Shown in pieces: positions 47,189 through 59,294 of a stretch of DNA of 64,000 bases. The number at the start of each line of letters is the position of its first letter. Position 1 is the stretch's first letter. Source of the stretch: Gyromitra esculenta (lineage: Eukaryota; Ascomycota; Pezizomycetes; Pezizales; Discinaceae); contig JBCAML010000002.1 in the NCBI GenBank assembly GCA_038503075.1, positions 2,046,001-2,110,000 on the forward strand, in the 5' to 3' direction. A model generated the notes under the pieces. That model did not search any database, was not told the origin of the DNA, and worked only from the letters and a program-made list of their open reading frames with translations. The position numbers were made by a program, and so were the translations under genes.

Positions 47189-48919
47189 TTTGGATCGTAT
47201 ACGTATACCCCTGTTAATGCAAATTTCTCAATATTTAAGACTAAAATTGTTGTCGAGAGTTTTCCTTTGAAGATTCCCCTTCTCTCCCGCATCTAACGTA
47301 ATCCTTTCCTCTTACTAAGCGTTACTATTTCCCGCTCTCGCCCTTTTTGTGTAAAATTAAAAAAGTCCACAAACTGAAGATTAAAAAGCTGAACCTCGCT
47401 GTCAGGACCGTGATCATAAATTTATTAACAAGAAATGAAGAAAAGAAGAGAAGTCTCAATGTGTCTCGGAGGATAGACAAAAGCAGTGAGAACTGTGGAA
47501 CCTAAATATGCAGACTTTTTGGTGTATCTGCAGGGACTAATTAGCTAATTCACCCTAAGCGCCCGAACTCTTTTTCTGTGGGCTGCGCCTCTACTACCAG
47601 CAAGGTACTGCGTCTTCATGCATAAACCCGCCCGTGGAACACCCGTTAGGAAGATAAAATCGGTAGTTTTTGATTGAGGTTTTTGAGGCGAGTTTCACCA
47701 AATGGTAAATGGGTTTATGCAATTGGATTGAAATAGTAACCGGTACACTTCGGACACCGGCAGATAGATATCATCTTATGAGAGAGTTACAATGAGGCGC
47801 ATTTTAGAGAAGAGTGCTATTATTTACCTAATTTCCGAAGCAACCATCCTTTGTTTACTCTAGAGGTATTCCCGATTAAGTACATCGAGAAAAACCGAAT
47901 CACAAAATAATACCAAGCCTCTGAAATAATCCATATCAAAGATAGTAAGCGTCGTTAATAATGTGATAAGCGTGATCTGAAATGTGATGAGGTGGCATTT
48001 TATCTCCGTAGGACTGCAGAAGAGCTAACGTTAACACACATATCCTAACTAGAAGACAGATAGCTTGAGCCTACTGGGTAAGGATAGGTGCATTAGTGCC
48101 TTGAAGGTCTTGCTCGAGGGTTTGAGTGCCAAATCGCGAGTTACCATACTAAGATCCGCAACTAGATAACTGACCTAGTATCATACATGTATGTATATAC
48201 TATTTTTTTGATTGATATATAAATATAGTGGGTAGCTATAGAAAAGGTTAACCGCTTCACAAACTTCCTGGGTAGGTCGTAGTAGAGTAGCTCTGACGAT
48301 CGGCTGGCTCATGCGCAAAACTACACCAACGTCGAGTAGTCCATATTTAAAAATCTTCTCAAAATCTTACTAAGAGGTAAACCTGTACGCAGGTGGTTGT
48401 TCTTGGTAGTGAAGATAGCTTTTTAATAAGTTGACTATTTGGTGAGGAACAGTAAACTGCTAAGCGGTTAATGAAAATGAGTAAAATCTAGATGATAGCT
48501 GCCTCATATATAGCAGTAGTGTCAGAGAAATTTAAATCTATGTGCCTTCGCTATGGGTTTAGGTTTTATTATAGACGGTTCATATGTATATTAGAACCAA
48601 TGGAACTTATCTAAGCATTTCTTCCTCGAGGTTTTGATGAGCTCCTAGCTAAATACTCAAAACTTGGCCGTCTTACATTGAGTATTGCTATAAATTAGAC
48701 TCGGGTGTTTCTCCCGCTTTTTAGCACTCCGGCAATTCCAATCACTGACATCACCGCCACATGACAAAAATCTAACCCCATCAATTAACTTCATTCTTCA
48801 CCGCTGAGCATAGTCAAGGACAACGAAAACTTCATCTATAGCTAGGGGAATCCCAATTCGTTCACGGCGGACTCTCCAGGCCTCAGCAAAATAAATACAA
48901 CGTGATCTTCTACGCCAAA
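47189..48919. other. Divergent upstream region of 1.7 kb
   Basis: Lies between the starts of the membrane protein gene and the methyltransferase gene. AT-rich in its right half. No gene or RNA recognised. Confidence 0.45.
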
Positions 48920-49905
48920 ATGACGATGCTAAAACCAAAACCCCTCGAATCCACAAGCATCACTATTCTCCCACCAACTTCTCGATTCATCGAATGGACC
49001 CTTCCAGCCCGAGGCATGCTTCTATCTCTCCTCTATATTCCATCGGCGATTTGGACCGCTATAACTAAAAGAGGCGGCGAGTCTTTCTCTACCGTATATT
49101 TCACAAAGTTTTGGGCCGGCATCACGGAAGAAATGGCGGCCGAATGTGGTCCTGAAAAACACCTTGTGGCCTCAGGATGTCATGGGGTTGTCGTTGAAGT
49201 TGGGCCGGGCCTTGGTTCCAACATACAAGATCTTGACAAAGGGGGTATCCAGCGAGTATATGCGGTAGAGCCTAATAAGGAGCTATGTAGAGGCTTAAGG
49301 AAAAAAGCTAATGAACTTGAGTGGGGAGAGGATCACTATGTTATTATAAGCTGTGGAATTGAAGATGAGGAGGAACTAAGAAAAGCTGGGGTTCCGATTG
49401 ATGGGGGCGTGGATACGGTACTTATTATACAGGTGAGATTCAAAAAAGCCCCTGGACTCGGGTGGTTGCTTGGGCTCGTGGGGACTAACTACGATATAAT
49501 AAAACGATTAAGGGTCTTTGTACTATCCCGGATCCACAAAAAGTTTTACGGAATATATACCACTATCTGAAGCCAGGTGGCGAGTTACGCATTGTCGAAC
49601 ATGTCCAAAGCAGTGACAGTTCCACTCAGCGAGTGCAAGGTAAGATCCGCGCCCCCATTTGCTCACTACTTCTAATAGTCAAAAAATAGCTCCTGGAAAA
49701 CATAGCATTCTACGATTATCTCTGGCATATACCATTTGGCGGGTGTAATCTCTCTAGGCCAACTCAGAAATGGTTGTTGAGCCCAGAATTCATGGGGTTC
49801 AAGAGTGGTGAAGGATGGAAAAATGTGGAACTGGAGAAGATCAAGGGCGAATCCAGATGGACCGTTTTTCCAATGATCTGGGGAACATTAGTGAAAGGAA
49901 ACTGA
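48920..49905 (+). CDS. SAM-dependent methyltransferase, METTL7-like
   Basis: Exons 48920-49432, 49513-49632 and 49690-49905 give 282 residues starting MTMLKPKPLES. A hydrophobic segment (GMLLSLLYIPSAIWTAI) anchors the N-terminus. The class I fold is marked by motif I (VVVEVGPGLGSNIQDL), the acidic end of beta 2 (YAVEPNKELC), GVDTVLIIQ, IPDPQKVLRNIYHYLKPGG and ELRIVEHVQ. The tail FGGCNLSRPTQKWLL fits the METTL7 type, in which a conserved GC precedes a Trp. The likely substrate is a small lipophilic thiol or lipid. The second intron is not certain: donor GTGCAA keeps the frame, whereas the better-looking GTAAGA seven bases later would shift it. Confidence 0.82.
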
Positions 49906-50578
49906 ACATCTGCCCGGAATTTGGGCAATTATTTGTAGTGTTAATTTGCGGCGTATGTCTCTCGATCTCCTTTGGTTTGGGGTTTCGTTCAAGATATATA
50001 ATCAGTCCATTGAAGATTGATCAGAACTTGGATAGGGGACAATAGGTGAAGAGAGATAGTAATATTTAGCAGCAATGATTCTACACAACTAAATAAATAT
50101 ACCTCTGAAGTTATGGAAGTAAATGTAAGGAGAGATGATAATTATGGTGGAAGATTCCCCGGACTTGTTATCTCTAAGAATCCCGCCCTTTTTAGTTTTA
50201 GCATCTAGATCATTAGTTTTGTGCCTACACTCCAGGCAGCGAAATACTCCCTAGTATGCAGGACCCAACTGTTATTTCAGGAAGAAAACCTTGCCACAAA
50301 ATTATAGTTAGGAATTCCTAGAGCCCAAATGGGTTCAGGCTTATGTACTGGTAAATCAATGTTTTCCACCACCCGTTGTAGTTACAAGTAAGATCTAATC
50401 AGATAGGGTTACAGCCCTCATTACAGCAGTCCGCCCATCCCACTACCCCACACACTTTGAATCAGCCCGATCAGTCAATCAATCAACAACGACATACACG
50501 GCAACAACCACCAACATAACAAAGGGCCGACCGATTAACTCCACAGCACAGGAGAAATCAATAAACCGATCGCCCATC
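49906..50578. other. Intergenic region and 5' leader of RPS18
   Basis: 3' flank of the methyltransferase gene and the promoter of the ribosomal protein gene. Nothing else is supported. Confidence 0.45.
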
Positions 50579-51576
50579 ATGTAAGAATCCCTTTCATGTG
50601 GTTTTTCTGGATATGGCACAACGTGTAAGGAAATAGAGGGGGATTAGGAGAAAATTGTTTGGATTTGGAGCATATGGATGAGCGTGTTGCGATTGTTGGA
50701 GGGAGGAAGGGCTGGGGCCTCTCGCGTCGTGCTGTGGCCGATTTACCAGGAGGATTTTGAGCTGATCAGGAATTTGATGATAGGTCTCTCGTCGCCGGCG
50801 AGAAATCGAACTTCCAGTTCATCGTGAGTTGCCTCTTACACCCTTTATTTTCGGGATTTACGTATTGCCAAACCCCTACGGATATTTGAAGATAAGAGGG
50901 GGATGACGGGACGGATTCGCAGCCAACAACACTGGAGACGGGGGAAAACGATTGGAGTGGTTTTGTATCAAATTGCTGATGGTCGAATTTCTGCACTTTA
51001 GCTCCGTCTTCTCAACACCAATGTCGATGGTAAACAGAAGGTCATGTACGCTTTGACCAAGATCAAGGGTGTCGGCCGTCGCTACTCCAACTTAGTATGC
51101 AAGAAAGCCGATGTCGACTTGAACAAGCGGTATGTTCTCACCAGCTCGCTTGCAATTTGCTACTCGGCTTAATACTCGTATCTAACGGTTGCGGTATCTA
51201 GTGCCGGTGAACTTACCACTGAAGAGCTTGAACGTATCGTCACCATCATCCAGAGCCCTACACAATACAAGATCCCTACTTGGTTCTTGAACAGGCAGCG
51301 TGATATCGTCGACGGCAAGGACTCGCAGATCCTCGCCAACGCCCTTGACAACAAGCTCCGTGAGGATTTGGAGAGGCTGAAGAAGATCCGCGCTCACAGA
51401 GGTCTCAGGCACTACTGGGGTCTCAGGGTTAGGGGCCAACACACAAAGACCACAGGTGAGTTTTCTTCATCGTGCCAACAAATTCTCATACTCTTACGTG
51501 TAGTTTTGCTGACGGGGAATTTCCTTCTACAGGTCGTCGCGGCCGTACCGTTGGTGTGTCGAAGAAGAAGGGTTAA
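50579..51576 (+). CDS. RPS18: 40S ribosomal protein uS13 (S18)
   Basis: Five exons (50579-50580, 50784-50823, 51002-51129, 51202-51455, 51533-51576) give 155 residues. The first intron, GTAAGA to TAG, splits the start codon, AT followed by G, so the coding part of exon 1 is two bases. The product runs [80 protein letters not shown] and [16 protein letters not shown], near-identical to fungal S18. It sits in the head of the small subunit, near the peptidyl-tRNA and the bridge to the large subunit. Four short introns are usual for a highly expressed fungal ribosomal gene. Confidence 0.98.
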
Positions 51577-52166
51577 ACATATCGCATTTTTCTTTCTTTC
51601 TGTTGGCGTGGGATGGGAACCAATATCATCAACACGTGCTTGGTGGTATTGTGTGGAAATAAAAAAAATAAACGTGTACACAAATCAAAGATCTTGTCGA
51701 ACGCTATGATGTCCTTTCTGAGGATGGTGAACACAACAAATGGGATTTAAAAGTTCAGCGGGTTTCTTATTTTTGCTGTATAAATTTACAATACTTTTAT
51801 TTATTTATTTGGGGTATAAGTCTCGTAGCAGAGTTTATATCAATCAGTGAACATTCCACCCCTACTTGTGACAGAATCTCTGCCCTAGTCCCGTGCCTAG
51901 GCCCTTTCGTGCAGCTTGCTACGTGCCGAAGCAGCAGGGGACGGGAATGAGCCTGCATACATGTATCTCTACCCATACGTACGTAGATCATGGCAGCTCT
52001 TGGGTTACTTCTAGAATATTTTCCCAGATGCTTACCAACTCTTGGCACCGTGAGTCACGCACAGGCCAACATCCCACCTTCAACTTCGCGCTGAACCTTT
52101 CCCACTTTCACGTCAACTCAGAACTAAAAAAATACCTAACCTCCACTGATATATTCGTTGCTCACC
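51577..52166. other. Intergenic region between RPS18 and SDO1
   Basis: Terminator region of RPS18 and promoter of SDO1, in tandem. No other feature is supported. Confidence 0.5.
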
Positions 52167-53235
52167 ATGCCCATCAACCAGGTATCCATGATCTCCTCTC
52201 ACCCTACATACCACCAAAAGGCTGACGGTTTCTTTGATCAATGTAGCCCTCAAATCAAATCAAGCTGACGAATGTTGCTATCGTCAGGCTGAAGAAAGGT
52301 CTGTTCTCAAGTCCCTCAAAGTAGAGATTCCAACTGAGACACTAACTACCCTGTCGGAATTACCAGGCAAGAAGCGATATGAGCTGGCATGCTATAAGAA
52401 CAAAGTTCTCGAGTACCGCTCAGGAGTGTAACTTCTCACCTCCCCCTAACCACTTCCACACGTGACCTGGCTGACTCTCTCTCAGCGAAACTGATCTTGA
52501 CGAAGTTCTCCAGATTCATCAAGTTTTCACCAACGTCTCCAAAGGTGCCGTCGCCCCCCATGCTGACCTCCAAAAATCCTTCGGTGCTTCCACAGCCCAA
52601 GACGCTATCATCCTCGAAATTTTACAAAAAGGCGAGCTTCAAGTCGGCGAAAAGGAGCGTAATGCGAAGCTGGAAATGGTACATAATGAGGTCGTGTCCC
52701 TCATCGCATCAATGTGTGTCGACCCACAGACAAAACGCGTCTACACCGCATCTATGATCGAGAAAGCGCTACAGGAACTATCTTCACGAAAACGGGAAGG
52801 AGAGGAAGGAGAGACGGGGCCAGGGTGGCACGGGGTCACTGACAAGAAAAGTAGTAAAGCACAAGCATTGGAGGCGATCAAGGCACTGATATATCATCAA
52901 CCAATTGCGATAGCGAGAGCGAGGATGAGGCTACGGATTGTGTGCTCGAAGAAGGCAAAGGAGAAGGTGCAGGAGTTTGTCGAAGAGATAGAGGAGGAAG
53001 GGTATGAGGGTTCGAATTGGGAGTGCGTGGGATTTGTCGAACCTGGAAGGTACAAGGGGCTTGTAGACTTGGTGGGGCAGGAGACAAAAGGTAAAGGGAG
53101 GGTTGAGGTTCTAGATACGGCGGTAAGTTGCGATCTCTGATATTTAACCCTCTTTAGAGATTCTTTAGGAACGGCATACTTAATGCGCAATGGGGCTAAC
53201 TTGGGGGATAGGTCGTACATGAAGGCGATAGTTAG
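52167..53235 (+). CDS. SDO1: Ribosome maturation factor SDO1 (SBDS)
   Basis: Five exons (52167-52181, 52247-52298, 52367-52427, 52486-53122, 53212-53235) give 262 residues. The FYSH domain reads MPINQPSNQIKLTNVAIVRL, KKRYELACYKNKVLEYRSGV and TDLDEVLQIHQVFTNVSKG. The central helical domain has AQDAIILEILQKGELQVGEK, VSLIASMCVDPQTKRVYT; the C-terminal ferredoxin-like domain has LIYHQPIAIARARMRLRIVC. It ends EVLDTAVVHEGDS, which is reached only by splicing the last intron. With the EFL1 GTPase it releases eIF6/TIF6 from the 60S subunit in the cytoplasm. It carries a longer acidic loop (KREGEEGETGPG) than yeast. It follows RPS18 in tandem. Confidence 0.97.
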
Positions 53236-54384
53236 ACCTAAGTATTTGGAAATCTAGAGGCCCTGATGAAATTGTCTTTTTACTATTTTTAGGGACCACA
53301 TGGCTACAAATGCGGGGCGAAGTTTCTTTCCCGTGGTGTCCTGCCTGATTCTCTTTGATTTGTTCTAGAATTTAGTTGTAATCTACTACATCCAAGATAC
53401 CTACACACGGTTTACCTGTGTGCAGCTAAAATATAAGAACAGCTCTGCGTTGCTTGTAATCACCAATTGATTGGTATCCCTGGCTTGATGGTCCGGGGAA
53501 GCTGCGATGGCAGCCTAGACCGAAAATTTGTGGTGATATAGTCAAAACTCTTCTAAAACTTGTCTAATACCTTAGCTATATTGGGTTGTTTTCCTTGATT
53601 TAGGCACATAGTGCCGTATTCGACAGCCCGTAAGCTAAATAGGGTGTCTGTGGCGTAGAGGGCATGAGGGTTGATAGGTAACCGATAGGGGAGATAATGA
53701 GCCACGGTTCATCTCACTTCCGGAGTCACAAGACCTTGTACTCGTCTTCCAAGAGAAGAACCCAGAAACATGGGGGTGTGGCTTTGTATACTCCCTGTTT
53801 CCAGGGAAGACAAGCCTCTTGCGGTGATTGCTGCCAGCGTGTCCAGGCTGTTTGACCTCCCCTGTGTTCAAGCGAGTAAGCTGCACGGAAAGCTGCCCGC
53901 AAGGTATCGTTGGGTGAACGTATTATAGGTACCTGCTGTCTGATCAGCCCGAGCACTGTCTCAGCATGTCCAGTACCTGCGTTATCCTAGATGCTGTTAT
54001 CGGAGGACATCTAATCCTGGGGGTTGGTATGATGCCGGGTCTACCTGGCTCGATGTAGAGTAAGTCATGCGTCATATCTCAAGGAGCCCCCAGCCACGCC
54101 CAATAGCAGCCTGGGGCCCCTATCTAGGCTAGGTATCCCCCAAGGTCCGTTTGCCTGCCAACTATCGTGCGCTTGGTCCGCGTAGCAGTCATCCGCGTAG
54201 AGCCCTCAACACAAAACCCGCGTCGTCTCCAGCTCCATCTCCTCTCCTCTTCCCTTCCTTCCACAGCTTTGCTCGCCGTTCCCATTATTTCTTCTCCTTC
54301 ACTACATAAAAATCACTCCTCCGTTCATCAATCACCTCATCCACTCATCCAAAGCTCCTTCTTCCGTCATCGTATACTCAAACG
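53236..54384. other. Intergenic region between SDO1 and carboxypeptidase
   Basis: 3' flank of SDO1 and the promoter and leader of the carboxypeptidase gene, which is CT-rich at 54220-54380. No gene is supported. Confidence 0.5.
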
Positions 54385-56156
54385 ATGAAGCTTTCAGTAG
54401 CTTCCGTAGCGGCGGCTCTCTCGCTAGCCGGAGGTGCTGCCGCTTTCTTCCCTAACAATGAGCAGAAGCCACTCTCTGCATCGTCCCAATCCACACTCTC
54501 CCCATCCCTTTCCCAAATCTCAGAACAGCTCCACTCTCTTGGAGGGGAGTTCACTGTTGAGGCCATCACTGCATGGAATCGCATTGCCGAGCTGTACCCA
54601 GAAGATACCATCTCTGCGGTACAAGCAATGCTTGGAGCTAGTAAGCTAAAAGCTGGTGTCACTAAGAAGCCTGACTCTGAATGGGATTTCATCGTTGAGG
54701 GTAACGATGTCGTGTCCGCTCTCGGTAACAAAATTGAGGGACACGAGAAATTGAAGGGGACAAAGCTGAGAATCAAGAAGCCCGGGAAGCTTGGTATTGA
54801 TAAAGATATCAAACAATATTCTGGCTACCTTGACGTTGATGACGATGACAAACACTTTTTCTTCTGTAAGTCTAAACCTATCGTTGAGGCGATTTCTGTG
54901 CTTCTATATACATTATTTTGGATATTTACTAATTTTCATTTCCCCAGGGTTCTTTGAATCTCGCAATGATCCTAAGAACGACCCCGTTGTCTTGTGGCTC
55001 AACGGTGGCCCAGGGTGCTCGTCGCTGACTGGGCTCTTCATGGAGCTTGGACCCGCGTCTATCAACGCGAAGATCCACACCGTGGATAATCCATACTCAT
55101 GGAACTCCAACGCCTCTGTCATTTTCCTTGATCAGCCTGTCAATGTTGGATACTCGTATTCCTCGAGTCAAGTCTCGAGCACTCAGGCTGCCGGCAAAGA
55201 CGTCTATGCGTTCCTGACCATGTTCTTCAAGCAGTTTCCAGAGTATGCTGCACAGGACTTCCACATTGCTGGGGAATCTTATGCTGGGTGAGTCCTAGTC
55301 CCTCTACCATGCCACGTGTATGTAAATTCTAATTAGGTATAGACATTACATCCCTCAGTTCGCGACAGAAATTCTCTCACATGATAAGCGAAACATTAAT
55401 CTCAAGTCTGTGCTCATCGGCAATGGTCTCACTGATGGAAAAACTCAGTACAACTACTACCGCCCGATGGCTTGTGGCGAAGGTGGATACAAGTCGGTTT
55501 TGAGTGAGGGAGAGTGCCAGTCCATGGACGATGCTTACCCTCGTTGTGCTTCCATGATCGATAACTGTTATAAATCCGGATCTACCTGGTCTTGTGTTCC
55601 GGCCTCTATCTACTGCAACAACGCCATGTTCCGTGCTTACCAAAATTCTGGTCAAAACGTATACGATATCCGCTCCAAATGCGAGGATTCTAGCAATCTT
55701 TGTTACTCAGAGTTGGGCTGGATCTCATCGTACTTGAACAAGGAGGATGTTATGTCCGCTCTCGGTGCTGAGGTCTCTTCATATGAATCTTGCAATTTCG
55801 ATATCAACCGCAACTTCCTTCTTAACGGTGATTGGATGAAGCCTTTCCACACCTTTATCCCGCCTCTTCTCGAGAAGATCCCGGTTTTGATCTACGCGGG
55901 TGATGCTGATTTCATCTGCAATTGGCTCGGTAACCATGCCTGGACTGAAGCCCTCGAGTGGCACGGCAAGAAACAATTCAACAAGGAGCCCCTGGCACCC
56001 TTCATGGTCGGATATGAGGAGAAAGGTCAGACCAAGTCATCCGGAAACTTCACTTTCGCTAGGGTCTATGAAGCTGGACACATGATGCCGTACAACCAGC
56101 CTGAGGCGAGTTTAGAACTCCTCAACAGATGGCTATTTGGTAACTTCTGGGCGTAA
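54385..56156 (+). CDS. cpyA: Vacuolar carboxypeptidase Y (serine carboxypeptidase, S10)
   Basis: Three exons (54385-54865, 54948-55287, 55343-56156) give 544 residues: signal peptide [20 protein letters not shown], an acidic and basic propeptide to about residue 130, then the mature S10 enzyme beginning near [20 protein letters not shown]. The catalytic triad is Ser in GESYAG, Asp in GDADFICNW and His in [15 protein letters not shown]; the oxyanion region is [12 protein letters not shown]. Cysteines for the family disulphides are present ([29 protein letters not shown]). The enzyme trims C-terminal residues in the vacuole after propeptide removal. The second intron has two possible acceptors; the one at 55342 gives SYAGHYIPQF and fits best. 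Confidence 0.97.
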
Positions 56157-57292
56157 ATGGCCGAGCAAAGGATTCATGAATATTTTAGCTAGTCAGTCTG
56201 TGTCAGTCTTCTGGGGGTGCATGATATTTGTGGTATGATACGATAAATATGCTGAGTGATGCGTTTTTTATGTATGGCTACGGGCGGATCTCGGGGTTAC
56301 GTGTATTGTAGGGTCCTTATTATGGTCTTTTAATAATCGAGAATTTTGGGAAGCTTTTGCTAGTATCTCGATTTTGAATGAACTTCATGCAGGTTTTGCC
56401 ACTCGAGGAAACCAATCGCATACAAACTTCATAACGCCATTTACTTTAGTCCAATTAAGGGTTCATAGTTAGTGATATTCCTAAAGATCTGCTTATCTTT
56501 GGTTTTAAGGTATTACCAGAAGGAATAATTCTTCCAAGGAAATCAGGCTGGTGAAGTGCAAAACAATATTCAGGATATGCGAGCGTTAGATACGACGCAG
56601 TCTATTGCCTCTCGATCCCAACACCCTATAATGGCCACCCGCCCGCGATGGCGCTCGGATCTTCGAATCAAGATATTACCCATAACATTAAAAGCATTTT
56701 TATACGCGACGTCTGCCCACAAGCTGCTCGGTTGGATGGCCCGTTTCAACGCTGCCGTAATAACAAAGCATGTGGCCTATTTACTGCTACTAGCGCATCT
56801 ATGTATCTCCACTGCGTACGGTGCTGCTCGATTTCTTCCAGAAGGTTGGCAGGTTCGTCATGCAGGTGATTAGTTATCGCCACCGTGGCTACTAGTATGG
56901 TTAATCAATGGATAAAAATCGTTTCGATGCCAATACTTCAGGTGCCATAGCTTTAGTGCTAGCTACAATTAATGATATAAACAAAAAAAACCCCCAATAC
57001 TTCAGAAGTATTTTGTTTCCAACTTTCAGCGGGTGTCGTGATGTGTGGATATAAATTGCTCATTCGGAAGGATTCAGTTTGATTTCAACGCAGATACTGC
57101 ATCGAAGGGATCTTCAATGGAGCAGAGAATGCTACAGGAATGATATTTGATGAACCCAGAAGACGAAAAATTAGAGAAGGGTCCGATCTTTTAGCAATAC
57201 TGATGCAATTTCACATCGACTCTGTAGTAGATATCACCGGGAAAAAAGTATTAACCACCGAGGCAGAGACCGCAAAAAGATATCGCTTTGAT
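56157..57292. other. Intergenic region between carboxypeptidase and tRNA-Gly
   Basis: 3' flank of the carboxypeptidase gene and unassigned DNA. An AAAAA at 57274-57278 serves as the minus-strand T5 stop for the tRNA. No protein gene is supported. Confidence 0.45.
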
Positions 57293-57369
57293 GATTCAGC
57301 CGGGAATCGAACCCGGGTCGGGCGCACACTTGATGGCAAGCGCCCATGATACCTCTACACCACTGAATC
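57293..57369 (-). tRNA. tRNA-Gly(GCC): tRNA-Gly (GCC) with a 7-nt intron
   Basis: On the minus strand the acceptor GATTCAG pairs with CTGAATC, the anticodon stem is GGCGC/GCGCC and the T-arm is CCGGGTTCGATTCCCGG. The loop between the anticodon stem arms is 14 nt, TTGCCATCAAGTGT, twice the usual size, which fits anticodon GCC followed by A37 and a 7-nt intron. T5 lies about 15 nt downstream. Glycine is the best call; the exact intron ends are inferred. Confidence 0.85.
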
Positions 57370-58050
57370 TTCGATATCGCGTATTTAACCAAGCTACTTT
57401 ATAGAAATATCTTTACTACTTTATTGGGTTAGAGCATGTTGCTGAGCAGCAAGTAGCTGCTCTCTTGGCGCATGTTGGTTGGCGGTTGAAGTTCCGGATT
57501 TGTTAGCACAAGATAGAAGTCCAGAGATTTGGTGGATGATATTGCATTACCTAAAATCTGGTTTGTCTGCCTGCCTGCCTGGTATTGCTTATAATTAGTG
57601 CATCCTAGATATGACTGGTGTTTATGGTCGGGATAATTAATCGCTAAGGGGATGGTGATACGGCATATATCTTTCATTTTATACAGGAATTTTTAAACTC
57701 GATGCAATTAAGCACTTCTAGCAACTCCTAAAATCTCGGGCATAGTTTACAGGGTATTGACTAAATTTCTCCTTAAATTTCCCCCTCAAACCAGACTGCT
57801 TTTTTTCTGAAAGACAAACTGGAACATTTCCTCTATGGGTATGCTAAAAGACGAGTAGACTCGGATATTTCCCTCCAGAAAAGAAAAAGAGTTTTAGATT
57901 TTCCATCAACTCCTCGCTTAGAAAATGCCAATTAAAAGCAGAAAGAATATGACTACTCGTATAAACGTCACTCACATTATTTTTTCTCCTCCAAATCTTT
58001 AAGTTAGATCATTGGGATCACGTTAAGCCCCTCATCATCGATGTCCAGGT
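57370..58050. other. Intergenic region
   Basis: Between tRNA-Gly and the 3' end of the N2227-type methyltransferase gene. No gene recognised. Confidence 0.45.
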
Positions 58051-59294
58051 TCAGACTTTCTCGGCGACCCAAAACTCGCTCCCGTAGGTGTGAGTAAGCA
58101 TGCTCAGCTCATCCCCGACATATGTCGTCTTCCCACTTTTTCTTTTTACGATTTTAAACCCACTCATTTCCACAAGTACCAAAACTTCATCAAGAGACAG
58201 CTCCACGCTTCCTTGGTCATCGTCTCTTTTTGGTGGTGCTTGGTCCTCATAATGCCACAGAAGCGGGCCGAAGTTAATCCACAGGCCACCTGGAACGAGA
58301 AGGTTATGAATAGTCGCGAGATAGGCACAGATATTTGGCGCTGTGTCGAGGAAGAAAACGGTTGCACAGACGTCGAAGGCGCTGGCGGATTCTGGGGTGT
58401 TGTAGCAGGATTGAAAGTCACCCGCGGCCATTGAAAAGCGATCGCCGATGGTATAACCGTCGCTGGAGGAACTAGCGACCCTGAGGAGAGTACCAGGGTG
58501 GACATCAGGGACTGAAACAGAGCGGAGCTGGTTGCTACGAGTTCTATGGTTGGAGAAGGTAGAGATGAACGGATGGATGACGAATTCGTTCTCTTTGGTA
58601 GTTTCATTGAGGATAAAGTTGCTAGCCATAAGTTGATGGTAGGAGAATTCGTTTCCTTGAGACGTATAACCCGCAACAGCGATATCAAACGCCAATCTCC
58701 CCAAACCAGCTCCTGGAACTACAATCCTGAATTTCCATTTATCATTGCCAAAGTTTCCGAACCTCTCCTCCAACTCCTCCATCACTGGCCCATAACAAGC
58801 TTGTCTTTCGGTATGTCCTTCCGCGCTCCAATCACGGTAGAACTGTTTAATAGTGCTACGAACTTTGTCAAGATCCTCTGGGCTTGCCTTCTGCTCCAGT
58901 GCCCGTCGTCTCTCCATATTTATAGTGACGCCGAACGCTTCAGCAGCAGAGTGAAAGATAGCCTCCGCAAAAAGCGAGTTCCGTTCAATCGCTTCATCGA
59001 CGAGGTTTAGTGTTTTGAGATATGAAATTGGTTCCCTCAGTAGAACTTCTTGGTGAGCACGTGGAAGCAAAAAGAAGGAACTACGGCGGCGGTAGGTTAA
59101 GTTACGATGCGCTGCCCGGCGGTAGAGACTAGGGGTTTATATTAGTGGGGGGTTTATCAAATAGGGTTTTAGAAAACAGGCAGATGTAGAGCTTACAAGT
59201 AGGAACAGAGGGTTCCAGTTGCGGCTTCTAGTTCCTCAGGATCATCATACGGGTTATCGGCAAGCGTTGTGACTCCTTCCATGGAGTCATTCAT
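58051..59294 (-). CDS. N2227-type (carnosine) N-methyltransferase
   Basis: Two exons (59294-59197, 59128-58051) give 391 residues, starting MNDSMEGVTTLADNPYDDPE. The N-terminal helical part has RRRSSFFLLPRAHQ, followed by the SAM-binding motif VVPGAGLGRLAFDIAVAGYT and then NEFSYHQLMASNFILNET, where the family phrase EFSYFML is recognisable. Further motifs are SVPDVHPGTL, FSMAAGDFQ, FDVCATVFFLDTAPNICAYL and LLVPGGLWINFGPLLWHYED. The N2227 family methylates the histidine ring of carnosine in animals; yeast has a homologue. The true substrate in this fungus, which should lack carnosine, is unknown, perhaps a histidine-containing peptide. Confidence 0.95.

Noticed and set aside
49633..49689. Methyltransferase as a frameshifted pseudogene
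   Set aside because: An in-frame intron with a weak donor (GTGCAA) gives an intact METTL7-like product, so decay need not be assumed.
51182..51442. Minus-strand frames opposite RPS18
   Set aside because: Shadows of the conserved ribosomal protein exons.
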